Shown one piece after another: positions 39,468 through 49,440 of a DNA stretch of 64,000 bases. Position numbers and translations under genes: made by a program. How positions within the stretch are numbered: the first letter of the stretch is position 1; the number at the start of each line of letters is the position of its first letter. Origin of the DNA: Nocardioides zeae (GTDB lineage: Bacteria > Actinomycetota > Actinomycetes > Propionibacteriales > Nocardioidaceae); NCBI RefSeq assembly GCF_010686755.1, contig NZ_JAAGXA010000002.1, forward strand, positions 186,001 through 250,000. Direction: 5' to 3'. A model generated the notes under the pieces. The model was not told where the DNA came from. It ran no database searches and worked only from the letters and a program-made list of their open reading frames with translations.

Positions 39468-41132
39468 TCAGAACCCGCTGACGCGGCCGTCCCGTCCGGC
39501 GAGCCAGTCGAGCAGCAGCCGGGGGCCGAAGCCCGTCGGGCCCGAGGTCCACTCGTCGGCGTCCTTCGCGGCGTCCCCGACCGACGCGATGTCGAGGTGG
39601 GCCCACGGCACGTCGCCGACGAAGTGGCGCAGGAAGAGGGCGGCCGTGATGGCGCCCGGGCCTCCCGGTGCGTTGTCGGCGTCCGCGATCGTCGAGGCGA
39701 GCTTCTCCTCGTAGACGTCGGCCAGCGGCAGGCGCCACAGCGGCTCGCCCGCCCGGCTCCCGGAGGCGAGCAGCGCCTCGGCGAGCGGGTCGGAGGTGGC
39801 GAACAGGCCACCGGTGCGGAGGCCGAGCGCGACCTTGCCCGCTCCGGTCAGCGTGGCGACGTCGACGAGCACGGCGGGGTCGAGGCGGTCCACCGCGTAG
39901 GCGAGCGCGTCGGCCAGCACGAGCCGCCCCTCGGCGTCGGTGTTGGTGACCTCCGTGGTGCGCCCGCCGTACTGCCGCAGCACGTCGCCCGGACGCAGCG
40001 CGTCGCCGCCGACCGCGTTCTCCGCGGCGGCGACGAGGCCCGTCACCCGCACGGGGCAGCCGACGGACGCCAGCGCGGCCAGCGTGGCGACGACGACGGC
40101 GCCGCCGGTCATGTCGCGCTTCATCGTGCGCATGCCCTCGGCGGGCTTGATCGAGAGGCCCCCGGTGTCGAAGGTGATGCCCTTGCCGACCAGCACGACC
40201 CGCGGCGCGCGGCGCGCGGCGGCGCGGGACAGCCCCGGCGGCGTGTAGTCGAGACGGATCAGCGCGGGCGGCGTCGCCGACGCGCGACCGACGGCGACGA
40301 TGCCGCCGAAGCCCCGCCGCTCCAGCTCCGCAGCCTCGGTCACCTCGACCTCGAGGCCGTGCTGCGCGGCGAGGGCCTCCGCCTGGTCGGCGAGCCAGCG
40401 CGGGGACTTCACGTTGGAGGGGACCGTCGCGAGGAGGCGCGACGTCCAGCCGGCGCGGGCGACCGCGACGGCACGGTCGACGACGCTGGCCACGGCGTCG
40501 TCGTCGGGGAGGCCCACGAGCACGAGCACGCCGAGCGGGGGCCGCTCGGCCTCGCGCTCGGACCAGCGGAAGGCGAACGCACCCAGGGTGGCCCCCACGA
40601 CGTACGCCGCGAGCGCGTCGTCGCTCTCGGCGACGGCCGCGACGGTGCTCGTCACGGCGGCACGGCCCGCCCCGGCGCGGGCGGTCGCCGCCCCGGCCCG
40701 GCGCAGGTCCTCGACGCGGCCGGCGCCGACGCCGACGAGCAGCAGGAGCCGCACCTCGTCGTCCCCCGGCCCGAGCAGCGGGACGCGCGTGACCTCGCCT
40801 GCCCGGCCGGTCGCCCGGTGGGCGGCCAGCTCGGCGTGGAGGTCGACGCCCCACCGCTCGGCGACCTCGGCCCCACCGGGACCGATCTCGAGGTGTGGGC
40901 CGTCGGCGTCCCCCTCGGCCCCGTCGGACCCGTCGGCCCCGTCGGCGTCGTCGTCGGCGGAGGGCGGGGGCAGCACCGCGACGGCGAGCACCGCACCACG
41001 GACGGGGTCGTCCCAGGTCGCGGTGAGGGAGTCGCGGCGCTCGACCTCCGGCGGGGCGGGCTGCGGGGGCAGCCCGCTCAGCGGGAGGCCGAGCACGTCG
41101 TGGACGGCGTCGGTCGGGGCGTCAGGCGACAC
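39468..41132 (-). CDS. pepA: Leucyl aminopeptidase (M17 family)
   Basis: This 554-residue protein has the M17 catalytic domain: VLVGKGITFDTGGLSIKP (metal-binding Lys/Asp), MKRDMTGGA and the signature NTDAEGRLVLADAL. The N-terminal domain has an acidic, Asp/Gly-rich insertion (about 57-78), which makes it longer than the usual 500 residues. Two-metal aminopeptidase acting on cytoplasmic peptides; some members also bind DNA. GTG start at 41132, three bases after the DUF3117 gene's stop codon, so the two genes are probably cotranscribed. Confidence 0.93.
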   Translation of the reverse strand: MSPDAPTDAVHDVLGLPLSGLPPQPAPPEVERRDSLTATWDDPVRGAVLAVAVLPPPSADDDADGADGSDGAEGDADGPHLEIGPGGAEVAERWGVDLHAELAAHRATGRAGEVTRVPLLGPGDDEVRLLLLVGVGAGRVEDLRRAGAATARAGAGRAAVTSTVAAVAESDDALAAYVVGATLGAFAFRWSEREAERPPLGVLVLVGLPDDDAVASVVDRAVAVARAGWTSRLLATVPSNVKSPRWLADQAEALAAQHGLEVEVTEAAELERRGFGGIVAVGRASATPPALIRLDYTPPGLSRAAARRAPRVVLVGKGITFDTGGLSIKPAEGMRTMKRDMTGGAVVVATLAALASVGCPVRVTGLVAAAENAVGGDALRPGDVLRQYGGRTTEVTNTDAEGRLVLADALAYAVDRLDPAVLVDVATLTGAGKVALGLRTGGLFATSDPLAEALLASGSRAGEPLWRLPLADVYEEKLASTIADADNAPGGPGAITAALFLRHFVGDVPWAHLDIASVGDAAKDADEWTSGPTGFGPRLLLDWLAGRDGRVSGF

Positions 41133-41135
41133 GTG

Positions 41136-41303
41136 TCAGGAGACGACGGCCTTGAGGGCGTCACCGAGGTTGCCGGCCTCCTCGGCGTTGAGCTCCACGA
41201 CGAGGCGGCCACCGCCCTCGAGGGGAACGCGCATGACGATGCCGCGACCCTCCTTGGTGACCTCGAGCGGACCGTCACCGGTCCTCGGCTTCATCGCCGC
41301 CAT
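41136..41303 (-). CDS. DUF3117 small protein
   Basis: This 55-residue protein (MAAMKPRTGDGPLEVTKEGRG...) matches the actinobacterial DUF3117 family (M. tuberculosis Rv1211-like). No catalytic motif is seen; it is predicted to be a small beta-rich cytoplasmic protein. ATG at 41303 with AGAAGAGG upstream. Function unknown across the family. Confidence 0.9.
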   Translation of the reverse strand: MAAMKPRTGDGPLEVTKEGRGIVMRVPLEGGGRLVVELNAEEAGNLGDALKAVVS

Positions 41304-41412
41304 CCGTGCACCTCTTCTCTCGTCAAGTTCGAACGGGGTGATGCCAGCGCACTCCCCCGCGACGTGCTGCACGCCATTATCCCCTATTGATCCCCGTCGT
41401 CGACGCGAGACC

Positions 41413-42239
41413 TCAGGACGCGCCGCCCGCACGCTGGAAGAGGGCGGCCACGCGACGCGGCGCGTAGGTGCGCATGTAGGTGGCGTCGGGCTTCGCGCCG
41501 TACTCCACCGTCATGGCGATGCCGGGGTAGCGCGCGTTGTACCAGCCCGTCATCGTGCCCGAGCAGACGCCGCCGCAGTTGAAGTTCTTGAGCGGCAGGT
41601 TGAGGCCCTCGGCGACGTAGCGCGACCAGCTCGGGTACTTCGTGTCGATGTCCACGCCGTTGAGCGGCTGGTGGAAGCTGAGCAGCAGGTCGGGCCGCGC
41701 CCGGTCGAGCACCTTCATGAAGCTGTGCGTCTCGACCTCCGAGGCCGCCTGGTTGCCCGCGTAGTAGTTGCCGGTCAGGGGTCGCCAGTTCTGCGGGAAG
41801 TTGCGGTTGAGGTCGACACCGCGGGAGTTCTGGCGGCGGTTCACCACCAGCCCGTCGGGGTTGTAGGCGGGCACGATCCAGAGGTCGACCGCCGTGAACC
41901 GGCCCTGGGCCGCGAGCTCGCGCAGACCGGTCGCGATGCCGTTGACGCCCCGCTCGTTGCCGTGCATGCCCACGACGACCATCGCGGTGAACTTCGCGTC
42001 GTAGTTGCCCACCCGGTAGGCCACGAGGTCGCGGCCCTGGGCGGTGCGGCCGTAGACCCACGTCGCGGACTGCGTGTAGGGCTTCGCTGCGCGGGCGCGA
42101 CCGCGGCGGCGGGCGCCGGTGGCACCGCCACCACGCGCGGCTCGGCCTGGGCCACCGGCGACCCGACGAGCAGCGCGACGGCGAGGAGGCCGACGAGGAG
42201 GGAGAAGAACGGGACCCGAGACGAGCGCAGCGGCTTCAT
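41413..42239 (-). pseudogene. Secreted M14 zinc carboxypeptidase, apparent single-base frameshift
   Basis: The reading frame from ATG 42239 encodes a clear signal peptide (FFSLLVGLLAVALLVGSPVAQA), but the catalytic domain lies in another frame. The switch is near 42085-42095. One extra base (for example one more G in GCGCAGCG) would join ...VAPA to AAKPYTQSATWVYG. The catalytic domain is otherwise intact: HGNERG (HxxE zinc ligands), LNRNFPQNW (substrate Arg), SFHQP (third zinc ligand) and TVEYG (catalytic Glu). It would be an exported M14 peptidase acting on peptides or peptidoglycan. Either a recent mutation or a sequencing indel in a GC-rich stretch; the intact rest favours the latter. Confidence 0.75.
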
Positions 42240-42281
42240 ACCGCATCGTGGCACAGGACACAGTCCCTGCGGGCCGATTCC

Positions 42282-42707
42282 TCAGACGGCGCCGAAGAGG
42301 TAGCCCAGCGTGAAGACGACGCCGGAGACCAGCACGCCCACGTGGCCGACGACGGCGAGGAGCAGGCCGAGGAACCAGCGCCGGTCGCGGGCGTCCGAGT
42401 GACGGCCGCGGCTCGGGAGCCAGCGCCCGAGCAGGAGCACCCCGAACCAGCCCGTGACCCACCAGGCGCCCAGCCCCACGGCACCCAGGGCCGAGTGCCA
42501 GGCCTCGCCGTCGGCGGGGACGAGGACGAAGACCGTCCACACGACGGTCGCCAGCAGGCCCGCGCCGGTGTGGGCGCCGAGCACCAGCGGCGAGACGCCG
42601 TGGCCCGTGGAGCGGCCGCTGCCGAGGATCCAACGGGTCACCACGACGACCACCGCGCAGAACGCGGTCAGCGCGTAGACGGCGAGTGAGCTCGGGACGG
42701 GGATCAC
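42282..42707 (-). CDS. Hypothetical four-helix membrane protein
   Basis: This 141-residue protein has four hydrophobic segments (VYALTAFCAVVVVVTRWIL, AGLLATVVWTVFVLVP, GLGAWWVTGWFGVLLLG, FLGLLLAVVGHVGVLVSGVVFTLGY). No known family is recognised. GTG start; it lies 43 bp before the carboxypeptidase and 6 bp after the DivIVA-like gene, so it is probably part of that small cluster. Function unknown. Confidence 0.65.
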   Translation of the reverse strand: MIPVPSSLAVYALTAFCAVVVVVTRWILGSGRSTGHGVSPLVLGAHTGAGLLATVVWTVFVLVPADGEAWHSALGAVGLGAWWVTGWFGVLLLGRWLPSRGRHSDARDRRWFLGLLLAVVGHVGVLVSGVVFTLGYLFGAV

Positions 42708-42713
42708 GGCGGG

Positions 42714-43028
42714 TCAGTGTGCCTCACGGTCGGCCGCATCGCCATCCGGGACCTCGGGGGCGACGGCGGGCGGGCGGTAGAGGTCGATGCCCTCCTGCTG
42801 GGCGGCGAGCCGCTCGAGGAGCGCGTCGACGTCGGCCTGCCGGTAGCCGCGGAGCACCACCGGGAAGCGCACGGCGCGCAGGTCGTCGGCGGTGAGCCGA
42901 CCCGTCGGGGGCACCCCCGCGTCCGGCCGGTCCCCGTGCTCCGGCGCCATCGGTGCGCCGTGCCCGGCGGCCACCGCCGCCACGCCCGCCATCGCCGCGA
43001 CGGCGAGCACCGCGAAGATCCAGACCAT
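42714..43028 (-). CDS. DivIVA-domain protein with N-terminal membrane anchor
   Basis: This 104-residue protein starts with a hydrophobic helix (MVWIFAVLAVAAMAGVAAVAA), followed by a short linker and a DivIVA-type segment RLTADDLRAVRFPVVLRGYRQADVDALLERL. It resembles M. tuberculosis Rv1209, which occupies a comparable position near the LOG protein and dapE. It may mark the growing cell pole or septum. Adjacent to the LOG gene (13-bp gap). Confidence 0.8.
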   Translation of the reverse strand: MVWIFAVLAVAAMAGVAAVAAGHGAPMAPEHGDRPDAGVPPTGRLTADDLRAVRFPVVLRGYRQADVDALLERLAAQQEGIDLYRPPAVAPEVPDGDAADREAH

Positions 43029-43041
43029 CAGCCGTCCCCCG

Positions 43042-43917
43042 TCACTCGGGGTAGGAGCCCGACGGACGGGCGACGCCGTCCGCCTCGAGCCGGTCGAGGA
43101 CGTGGCGCACCGCGTCCGCGGGGTCGTCGGTGAGGTGCAGGTGGTCGAGGTCGGACTCGCGGATCTTCCCGTCGGCCAGCAGCACGTCGCGCATCCAGTC
43201 GATGAGCCCCTGCCAGTACGCCGTGCCGAGCAGCACCACCGGGAACCGGGTGACCTTCTGCGTCTGCACCAGCGTGAGGGCCTCGAACAGCTCGTCGAGC
43301 GTGCCGACGCCGCCGGGGAGCACGACGAACCCGCTCGAGTACTTCACGAACATCGTCTTGCGCGCGAAGAAGTAGCGGAAGTTGATGCCCTTGTCGACCC
43401 ACGCGTTGAGGCCCGTCTCGAAGGGCAGCTCGATGCCGAGGCCGACGCTCACGCCGCCCGCCTCGGACGCGCCCTTGTTGGCGGCCTCCATCGCGCCCGG
43501 ACCGCCACCGGTGATGACGGCGAAGCCCGCCTCGGCGAGCAGGCGGCCGACCTCCTCCGCCTGGGCGTACTGCGGGTGGTCCACCGCGGTCCGCGCCGAG
43601 CCGAAGACGCCGATCGCGGGGCCCAGCTCGGCCAGCGCGCCGAAGCCCTCGACGAACTCGGCCTGGATCCGCATGACGCGCCACGGGTCGGTGTGCACCC
43701 AGTCGGCCTCGCCGGCCGAGTCGAGCAGCCGCTGGTCGGTGGTCGTCAGGTCGACCTGGCCGCGGCGCAGCAGCATGGGACCGCGCCGCTTGATGCGCTC
43801 GCGGAGCGGCACGGACGCCTGCGGCACCCGCTCCGGGCCCGTGGGCATCGGCGCCCGCTCGCTCTCCACCGCGGCCGGGTCGGAGCCCTCCCCCAGGCCG
43901 GTCTCGTGGTCGGTCAT
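43042..43917 (-). CDS. TIGR00730/LOG-family Rossmann-fold protein
   Basis: This 291-residue protein has a LOG/lysine-decarboxylase-like fold: AIGVFGSARTAVDHPQY, FAVITGGGPGAMEAANKGA and the signature VLPGGVGTLDELFE. Family members are phosphoribohydrolases for nucleoside 5'-monophosphates (cytokinin activation in plants and in M. tuberculosis Rv1205). The ATG at 43917 overlaps the dapE stop (ATGA). It has a longer, acidic N-terminal region than the family average. Confidence 0.9.
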   Translation of the reverse strand: MTDHETGLGEGSDPAAVESERAPMPTGPERVPQASVPLRERIKRRGPMLLRRGQVDLTTTDQRLLDSAGEADWVHTDPWRVMRIQAEFVEGFGALAELGPAIGVFGSARTAVDHPQYAQAEEVGRLLAEAGFAVITGGGPGAMEAANKGASEAGGVSVGLGIELPFETGLNAWVDKGINFRYFFARKTMFVKYSSGFVVLPGGVGTLDELFEALTLVQTQKVTRFPVVLLGTAYWQGLIDWMRDVLLADGKIRESDLDHLHLTDDPADAVRHVLDRLEADGVARPSGSYPE

Positions 43918-45023
43918 GGCCGCTCCTCGTCGTACGGGGTGGCGGGTGCGCCCAGCCACGACCGCAGCTGCTGCTCGCAGCGCACGATGTCGGCGGCGGG
44001 GACGAACTCGTCCTGCTTGTGGGCGTACATGGGGTCGCCCGGCCCGAAGTTGACCGCCGGGATGCCGAGGGCGCTGAAGCGGGCCACGTCGGTCCAGCCG
44101 AACTTCGGCGCGACCTGCCCGCCGACCGCCTCGACGAACGCGGCCGCGGCCGGGACGCCGAGCCCGGGCAGTGCGCCGGGGGCGGAGTCGGTGACCACGA
44201 CGTCGTACCCCGCGAAGAACTCCCGCACGAAGGCCGCGGCCTCCGCCTCGGTGCGGTCGGGGGCGAAGCGGTGGTTGACGGTGACGACGCACTCGTCGGG
44301 GACGACGTTGCCGGCGACGCCGCCGGAGACGAAGACGGCGTTGAGGCCCTCGTGGTACTCGAGGCCGTCGATGACGGGGCGTCGGGCCTCGTACGCCGCG
44401 AGCCGGGCCAGCACCTCGCCGGCCGCGTGGATGGCGTTGGAGCCGCGCCAGCTGCGGGCCGAGTGGGCCCGCTCGCCGCGGGTGCGGACCTCGAGGCGCA
44501 GGGTGCCCTGGCAGCCGGCCTCGACCGCGGCGTTGGAGGGCTCCATGAGGATCGCGAAGTCGGCGGCGAGCAGGTCGGGGTCGGAGAGGCTGAGCTTGCG
44601 CAGGCCGTTGTGCTCGGCCTCGATCTCCTCGGCCTCGTAGAGGATGTAGGTGACGTCGCGGTTGGGCTCGGCCAGCTCGGCGGCGAGCTTGAGGATGACG
44701 GCGTCGCCGCCCTTCATGTCGCAGGTGCCGAGGCCGTGGAGCAGCTCGCCGTCGGGGGTCTGCTCGCGGCGGTGGGGCAGGTTGTCGTTGAGCGGCACCG
44801 TGTCGAGGTGGCCGGCGATGACGACGCGCTCGGCACGGCCGAGATCGGTCCGGGCGACGACGGTGTGCCCCCGTCGGGTGACGGTCAGGTGGGGCAAGGG
44901 GCTCAGCGCCGCCTCGACCGCGTCGGCGATGGCCTTCTCCTCGAGGCTCACCGACGCGATGTCGACGAGCTGCGCGGTGAGCGTGACGACGTCCGCGTGC
45001 AGGTCCAGGGTCTCGTCCGGCAT
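43914..45023 (-). CDS. dapE: Succinyl-diaminopimelate desuccinylase
   Basis: This 369-residue M20 peptidase-fold enzyme has the metal-site segments VVIAGHLDTVP (His, Asp), GTCDMKGG (Asp), LYEAEEIEAEHNGL (catalytic Glu-Glu) and MEPSNAAVEAGCQG. It removes succinate from N-succinyl-LL-diaminopimelate in lysine and peptidoglycan biosynthesis. Start ATG at 45023. Its partner dapD lies at 55.1 kb on the other strand, as in M. tuberculosis where dapD and dapE are close and oppositely oriented. Confidence 0.93.
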   Translation of the reverse strand: MPDETLDLHADVVTLTAQLVDIASVSLEEKAIADAVEAALSPLPHLTVTRRGHTVVARTDLGRAERVVIAGHLDTVPLNDNLPHRREQTPDGELLHGLGTCDMKGGDAVILKLAAELAEPNRDVTYILYEAEEIEAEHNGLRKLSLSDPDLLAADFAILMEPSNAAVEAGCQGTLRLEVRTRGERAHSARSWRGSNAIHAAGEVLARLAAYEARRPVIDGLEYHEGLNAVFVSGGVAGNVVPDECVVTVNHRFAPDRTEAEAAAFVREFFAGYDVVVTDSAPGALPGLGVPAAAAFVEAVGGQVAPKFGWTDVARFSALGIPAVNFGPGDPMYAHKQDEFVPAADIVRCEQQLRSWLGAPATPYDEERP

Positions 45024-45067
45024 GGCTCCATCCAAGCAGGCGGGCGGGGGCGGTCGGCGCCGAGTTG

Positions 45068-45942
45068 TCACGTACGCCGCGGTGGCCCCGGCGGTCGGTG
45101 ACAAACGGGGGGGGGGAGGTGGCCCCCGACGCAGCCTTCGCGAGGTCCTGCTTCCAGACGCGGAAGCCCTCCTCGGTGCGGCCGCGGCGCCAGTACGCCG
45201 AGACCGACAGGTCGGCGCGCGCCACGCCCTGGGCCTTCAGCAGCGGACGGACGTGGTGCATCACCGCGTCGCCCTCGCCGTGCACGAACACCTGCACGCG
45301 ACCGGCGGGCCAGCCGTCGGCGACGAGGGCGCGCACGGCCTCGACCATCGGAGCGCGCTCGCCGACGAGGTCGGTCGCGAAGGACGACGCTCCCCGGTGC
45401 AGCCAGCGCAGCTCGACTCCGGCCGGCACCGCGAGCGGCATCTCGTCGCCTGGGCCCGCGACCTCGAGCAGCACGTGGCCGCGCGCGTCGTCCGGCAGCG
45501 CCTCGACGGCGGCCGCGACCGCGGGCAGCGCCGACTCGTCGCCGACGAGGAGGTGGGCGTCGGCGCCCGGGTCGGGGGCGTACGCACCGCCCGGCCCGTT
45601 GACGAACAGCACCGCCCCGGGCTCGACCGTGGCCGCCCAGGGCCCGGCGACGCCCTCGTCGCCGTGCACGACGAAGTCGATCGCCAGCGTGCCGCGGGCG
45701 ACGTCGAGCTGCCGCACCGTGTAGGTGCGCACCACGGGCGCCTGCTCCGGCGGCAGGGTCGCCTGCAGCCGACGCAGGTCGGTGGTCTCGCTCACCTCCG
45801 TGCCCTCCGGCGCGAAGATCAGCTTGACGTAGCGGTCCGTGTGGACGCTGTCGGCGAACGACGCGAGGTCGCCGGCGAACGTGACGCGCACCAGGTGGTC
45901 GGTCAGGGCGGCGCGACCGGTCACGGTCAGGCGGGTGGGCAT
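45068..45942 (-). CDS. Siderophore-interacting protein (FAD-dependent ferric-siderophore reductase), 3' frame uncertain
   Basis: FAD-binding domain with RTYTVR (about 93-98), then the SIP domain (HLLVGDESALPAVAAAVEAL) and the family end motif SAYWRRGRTEEGFRVWK. It reduces ferric siderophores in the cytoplasm. The gene body is intact, but the frame meets a run of ten G (45107-45116, C on the coding strand) and then has no stop until 43042, running out of frame through dapE. With one more base in the run the protein would stop at 45068 after about 291 residues, which I take as the likely true end. An iron box precedes the gene, so iron should repress it. Confidence 0.8.
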
Positions 45943-45963
45943 GCGGACTCCTCGTGGGTGGAC

Positions 45964-45977
45964 TTAGGCAAGCCTAA
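45964..45977 (-). promoter_or_regulatory. DtxR/IdeR iron box
   Basis: TTAGGCAAGCCTAA is the palindromic core of the actinobacterial iron-dependent repressor site (consensus TTAGGTTAGSCTAACCTAA), 22 bp before the siderophore-interacting protein ATG. Confidence 0.88.
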
Positions 45978-45992
45978 CTCGCCGGCCCCCGC

Positions 45993-46039
45993 GGTCGTGG
46001 TGCGAGGCCCACGGATTCCGCAGGGCTCACACCACGACC
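45993..46039. repeat. GGTCGTGGTGC palindrome, copy 2
   Basis: GGTCGTGGTG (45993-46002) and CACCACGACC (46030-46039) flank a spacer that resembles the one at 22615-22639 (GAGCCCAC, TTCCGCAGG). It lies just downstream of ileS, so here it could also terminate transcription. Confidence 0.7.
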
Positions 46040-46062
46040 GGGTGGGGTTGGAGGAAGAGGGC

Positions 46063-49000
46063 TCAGGCCTTCGCCAGCGCCACGCTGACCGACTGGCCGT
46101 CGCCGACCGTCACGTCGGCGACGTGGGCCCCGGTGGGCAGCACGCCGGTCCCGACGGTGTACGACGACGCGAGCGTCTCCCCCGCCACCAGCGCCTCGTG
46201 GGTGCGGAGCGCGGCGAGCACGTCCTCGTCACCCCCGAGCACCAGCACGATGCGGTCGGAGACGTCGAGCCCGGCGTCCTTGCGCGCCTGCTGCACGGCC
46301 CGGACGACGTCGCGCGCGACGCCCTCGGCCGCGAGCTCCGGCGTCACCGTCGTGTCGAGCACGACGAAGCCGCCGCCCGGCAGCACACCGATCGCCTCGC
46401 CGTCACCGCCGGACGCCACCGTCTCGAGCGTGTACTCGCCCTCGACCAGCGCGAGGCCGCCAGCCGTGACGGTCCCGTCGTCGGCCACCGACCAGTCGCC
46501 CGACTTGGAGCCCTTGATCGCGCGCTGCACGTCCTTGCCGAGCCGGGGCCCGGCGGCCCGGGCGTTGACCACGAGACGCTCGGAGACGCCGTACGCCGCG
46601 GCCTCGTCCGCGTCGGCGGCGACGAGCCGCACGCCCTTGAGGTTGAGCTCGTCGGCCACGAGCTCGCCGAAGCCGGGCAGCACGTCGGCGAGCGCCGCCG
46701 GGTCGTCGACCACGACCGTCAGCCCGGCGAGCGGGAGGCGGTTGCGCAGCTTGGCGCCCTTGCGGAGGGCCGAGCCGGCCGAGCAGACCTCGCGCACGAG
46801 GTCCATCGCGGCGACGAGCGCGTCGTCGGCGGGCAGCTCGTCGAGCGTCGGCCAGTCGGTGAGGTGCACCGAACGGCCCCCGGTCAGCCCGCGCCACACC
46901 TCCTCCGTGGTGAGCGGCAGCAGCGGCGCCGTCACCCGGCAGACCGTCTCGAGCACCGTGAAGAGCGTGTCGAACGCGGCCCGGTCGACGTCGTCGCCGG
47001 TGGACCAGAAGCGCTCGCGCGACCGCCGGATGTACCAGTTCGTCAGCACGTCGAGGAACCCACGGGTCGTCTCGCACGCGTCCGCGATGGCCAGCTCGTC
47101 GAGCTGGGTGGTCATCGTGGCGACGTACTGGCGCAGCTTCGCCAGCACGTAGCGGTCCAGCGGATCGGTCGACGCCGTGCTCCGCTGCGCCTCGTAGGAC
47201 TCGGCGTTCGCGTAGAGGCTGAAGAAGTACCAGCTGTTCCAGAGCGGGATCATCACCTGGCGCACGCAGTCGCGGATGCCCTGCTCCGTGACCACCAGGT
47301 TGCCGCCCCGCAGGATCGGCGAGGCCATGAGGAACCAGCGCATCGCGTCCGCGCCGTCGCGGTCGAAGACCTCGGAGACGTCGGGGTAGTTGCGCAGCGA
47401 CTTGCTCATCTTGTTGCCGTCGCTGCCCAGCACGATGCCGTGGCTGATGCAGGTCGAGAACGCCGGCTTGTCGAACAGCGCCGTGGCCAGGATGTGCAGC
47501 GTGTAGAACCAGCCGCGGGTCTGACCGATGTACTCGACGATGAAGTCCGCCGGGAAGTGGCCCTGCAGCGACGCCGCGCCGTCGAACCACTCCTTGTTCT
47601 CGAACGGGTAGTGCACCTGCGCGAAGCTCATCGACCCCGAGTCGAACCACACGTCGAGCACGTCGGTGACGCGCCGCATCGTGCTCCGCTCGCCCTCCGG
47701 GCGCGGGTCGTCGGGGTTGGGCCGCACCAGGTCGTCGACGAACGGGCGGTGCAGGTCGGGCTCTCCCGCCGCGTTGCGCGGCAGCCGCCCGAAGTCGCGC
47801 TCGATCTCCTCGAAGGAGCCGTAGACGTCGATCCGGGGGTAGGCGGGGTCGTCGCTCTTCCACACCGGCACCGGGGAGCCCCAGAAGCGGTTGCGGGTGA
47901 TCGACCAGTCGCGGGCGTTCTCCAGCCACTTGCCGAACTGGCCGTCCTGGATGTGGTCGGGCACCCAGCGGATCTGCTGGTTCAGCTCGAGCATCCGCTC
48001 CTTGATCCGCGTGACCTCCACGAACCAGGACGAGACGCCCTTGTAGATGAGCGGCTGCCGGCAGCGCCAGCAGTGCGGGTAGGAGTGGTCGTAGGTCTCG
48101 CGCCGCAGCAGCACCGTGCCGAAGGAGACCGACCCCGTGTCGGTGGCGTCGCGGCCGGCGACGTGGTCGAGGGCGTACGTCGCGTTCTTGAGGTGCTCGA
48201 TGATCGGCTGGTTCGCGTCGAAGACCTGCACCCCGGCGTACTCGGTCACCGGCGCGGTGAACCGGCCGTCCTTGCCGACGGGCATGACGGCCTCGATGCC
48301 CTCGCGGTCGGTGACGACCTTGTCGTCCTCGCCGAACGCCCCGGCGGTGTGGACGAGGCCCGTGCCGTCGGTCGTGGTGACGAACTCGGCCGCGACGACC
48401 CGGAACGCGTTCTCATGGCCCGCGTAGTAGGAGAACGGCGGCGTGTAGACGCGCCCGACCAGCTCGGCGCCCGTGTAGCGCGCGACCACCTGGTCCTCGA
48501 TGCCCTCGCTGGCGTCGTCCTCCAGCTCCCGCGCGTACGACGCGAGCCGCGCCTCGGCGAGGACGTAACGCTCCGGCGTACCGGTGAAGGAGGACTCGAC
48601 CACCACGTAGTCGATGTCCTCGCCCACCATGACCGCGAGGTTGGAGGGCAGCGTCCACGGGGTCGTCGTCCAGACGAGCGCGAGCGCGCCCGCCAGCGGG
48701 TCGTCGCCGCCGTCGGGGCCGTGGCCGTGCAGGCGCACGCCGACGGTGACCGCCGGGTCCTGCCGCATCTGGTAGACGTCGTCGTCCATCCGCAGCTCGT
48801 GGTTGGAGAGCGGGGTCTCGTCGTTCCAGCAGTACGGCAGCACGCGGAAGCCCTCGTAGACGAGGCCCTTCTCGTGCAGGGTCTTGAACGCCCAGATGAC
48901 CGACTCCATGTAGTCGGGGTTGAGCGTGCGGTAGTCGTTCTCGAAGTCGACCCAGCGCGCCTGGCGGGTGACGTAGTCCTGCCACTCGCCCGTGTACTTC

Positions 49001-49413
49001 AGCACCGAGGCCCGGCAGGCGTCGTTGAACTTCTCGATGCCCAGCTCGAGGATCTCGTCGGTGGTCTTGATGCCGTTCAGGCGCATCGCCTCGAGCTCGG
49101 CCGGCAGGCCGTGGGTGTCCCAGCCGAAGCGGCGCTCGACGCGCTTGCCGCGCATCGTCTGGTAGCGCGGCACGATGTCCTTGACGTAGCCCGTCAGCAG
49201 GTGGCCGTAGTGGGGCAGACCGTTGGCGAACGGCGGGCCGTCGTAGAAGACGAACTCGTTCTCGCCCTGCTCACCGGCGCTGCGCTGCGCGACGCTCGCC
49301 GCGAACGTGTCGTCCGACTCCCAGTAGGCGAGCACCTGCTTCTCGATCTCCGGGAAGCGGGGGGACGTCGGGACGCGGTCGGCGCCGCTGGTGGAGACCT
49401 GGGGGTAGGCCAT
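46063..49413 (-). CDS. ileS: Isoleucyl-tRNA synthetase
   Basis: This 1116-residue class I synthetase has the HIGH-type motif [10 protein letters not shown] near residue 50, the editing domain, KMSKS in [11 protein letters not shown] and a C-terminal anticodon-binding region. The long form and PHYGH motif fit the eukaryote-like type 2 IleS found in actinobacteria, a type often less sensitive to mupirocin. I chose the ATG at 49413 because AGGAG precedes it by 8 bases and upstream in-frame codons belong to the T-box leader. Expression should be controlled by charging of tRNA-Ile through that leader. Confidence 0.96.
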   Translation of the reverse strand: MAYPQVSTSGADRVPTSPRFPEIEKQVLAYWESDDTFAASVAQRSAGEQGENEFVFYDGPPFANGLPHYGHLLTGYVKDIVPRYQTMRGKRVERRFGWDTHGLPAELEAMRLNGIKTTDEILELGIEKFNDACRASVLKYTGEWQDYVTRQARWVDFENDYRTLNPDYMESVIWAFKTLHEKGLVYEGFRVLPYCWNDETPLSNHELRMDDDVYQMRQDPAVTVGVRLHGHGPDGGDDPLAGALALVWTTTPWTLPSNLAVMVGEDIDYVVVESSFTGTPERYVLAEARLASYARELEDDASEGIEDQVVARYTGAELVGRVYTPPFSYYAGHENAFRVVAAEFVTTTDGTGLVHTAGAFGEDDKVVTDREGIEAVMPVGKDGRFTAPVTEYAGVQVFDANQPIIEHLKNATYALDHVAGRDATDTGSVSFGTVLLRRETYDHSYPHCWRCRQPLIYKGVSSWFVEVTRIKERMLELNQQIRWVPDHIQDGQFGKWLENARDWSITRNRFWGSPVPVWKSDDPAYPRIDVYGSFEEIERDFGRLPRNAAGEPDLHRPFVDDLVRPNPDDPRPEGERSTMRRVTDVLDVWFDSGSMSFAQVHYPFENKEWFDGAASLQGHFPADFIVEYIGQTRGWFYTLHILATALFDKPAFSTCISHGIVLGSDGNKMSKSLRNYPDVSEVFDRDGADAMRWFLMASPILRGGNLVVTEQGIRDCVRQVMIPLWNSWYFFSLYANAESYEAQRSTASTDPLDRYVLAKLRQYVATMTTQLDELAIADACETTRGFLDVLTNWYIRRSRERFWSTGDDVDRAAFDTLFTVLETVCRVTAPLLPLTTEEVWRGLTGGRSVHLTDWPTLDELPADDALVAAMDLVREVCSAGSALRKGAKLRNRLPLAGLTVVVDDPAALADVLPGFGELVADELNLKGVRLVAADADEAAAYGVSERLVVNARAAGPRLGKDVQRAIKGSKSGDWSVADDGTVTAGGLALVEGEYTLETVASGGDGEAIGVLPGGGFVVLDTTVTPELAAEGVARDVVRAVQQARKDAGLDVSDRIVLVLGGDEDVLAALRTHEALVAGETLASSYTVGTGVLPTGAHVADVTVGDGQSVSVALAKA

Positions 49414-49440
49414 CGCGGGAGCTCCTGGTGGTCGGTTCGG

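Noticed and set aside
43042..45942. A real 966-residue fusion of the siderophore-interacting protein and the LOG protein
   Set aside because: The middle third would be dapE read in the wrong frame; the fusion depends on the length of one G tract, so an indel is more likely.
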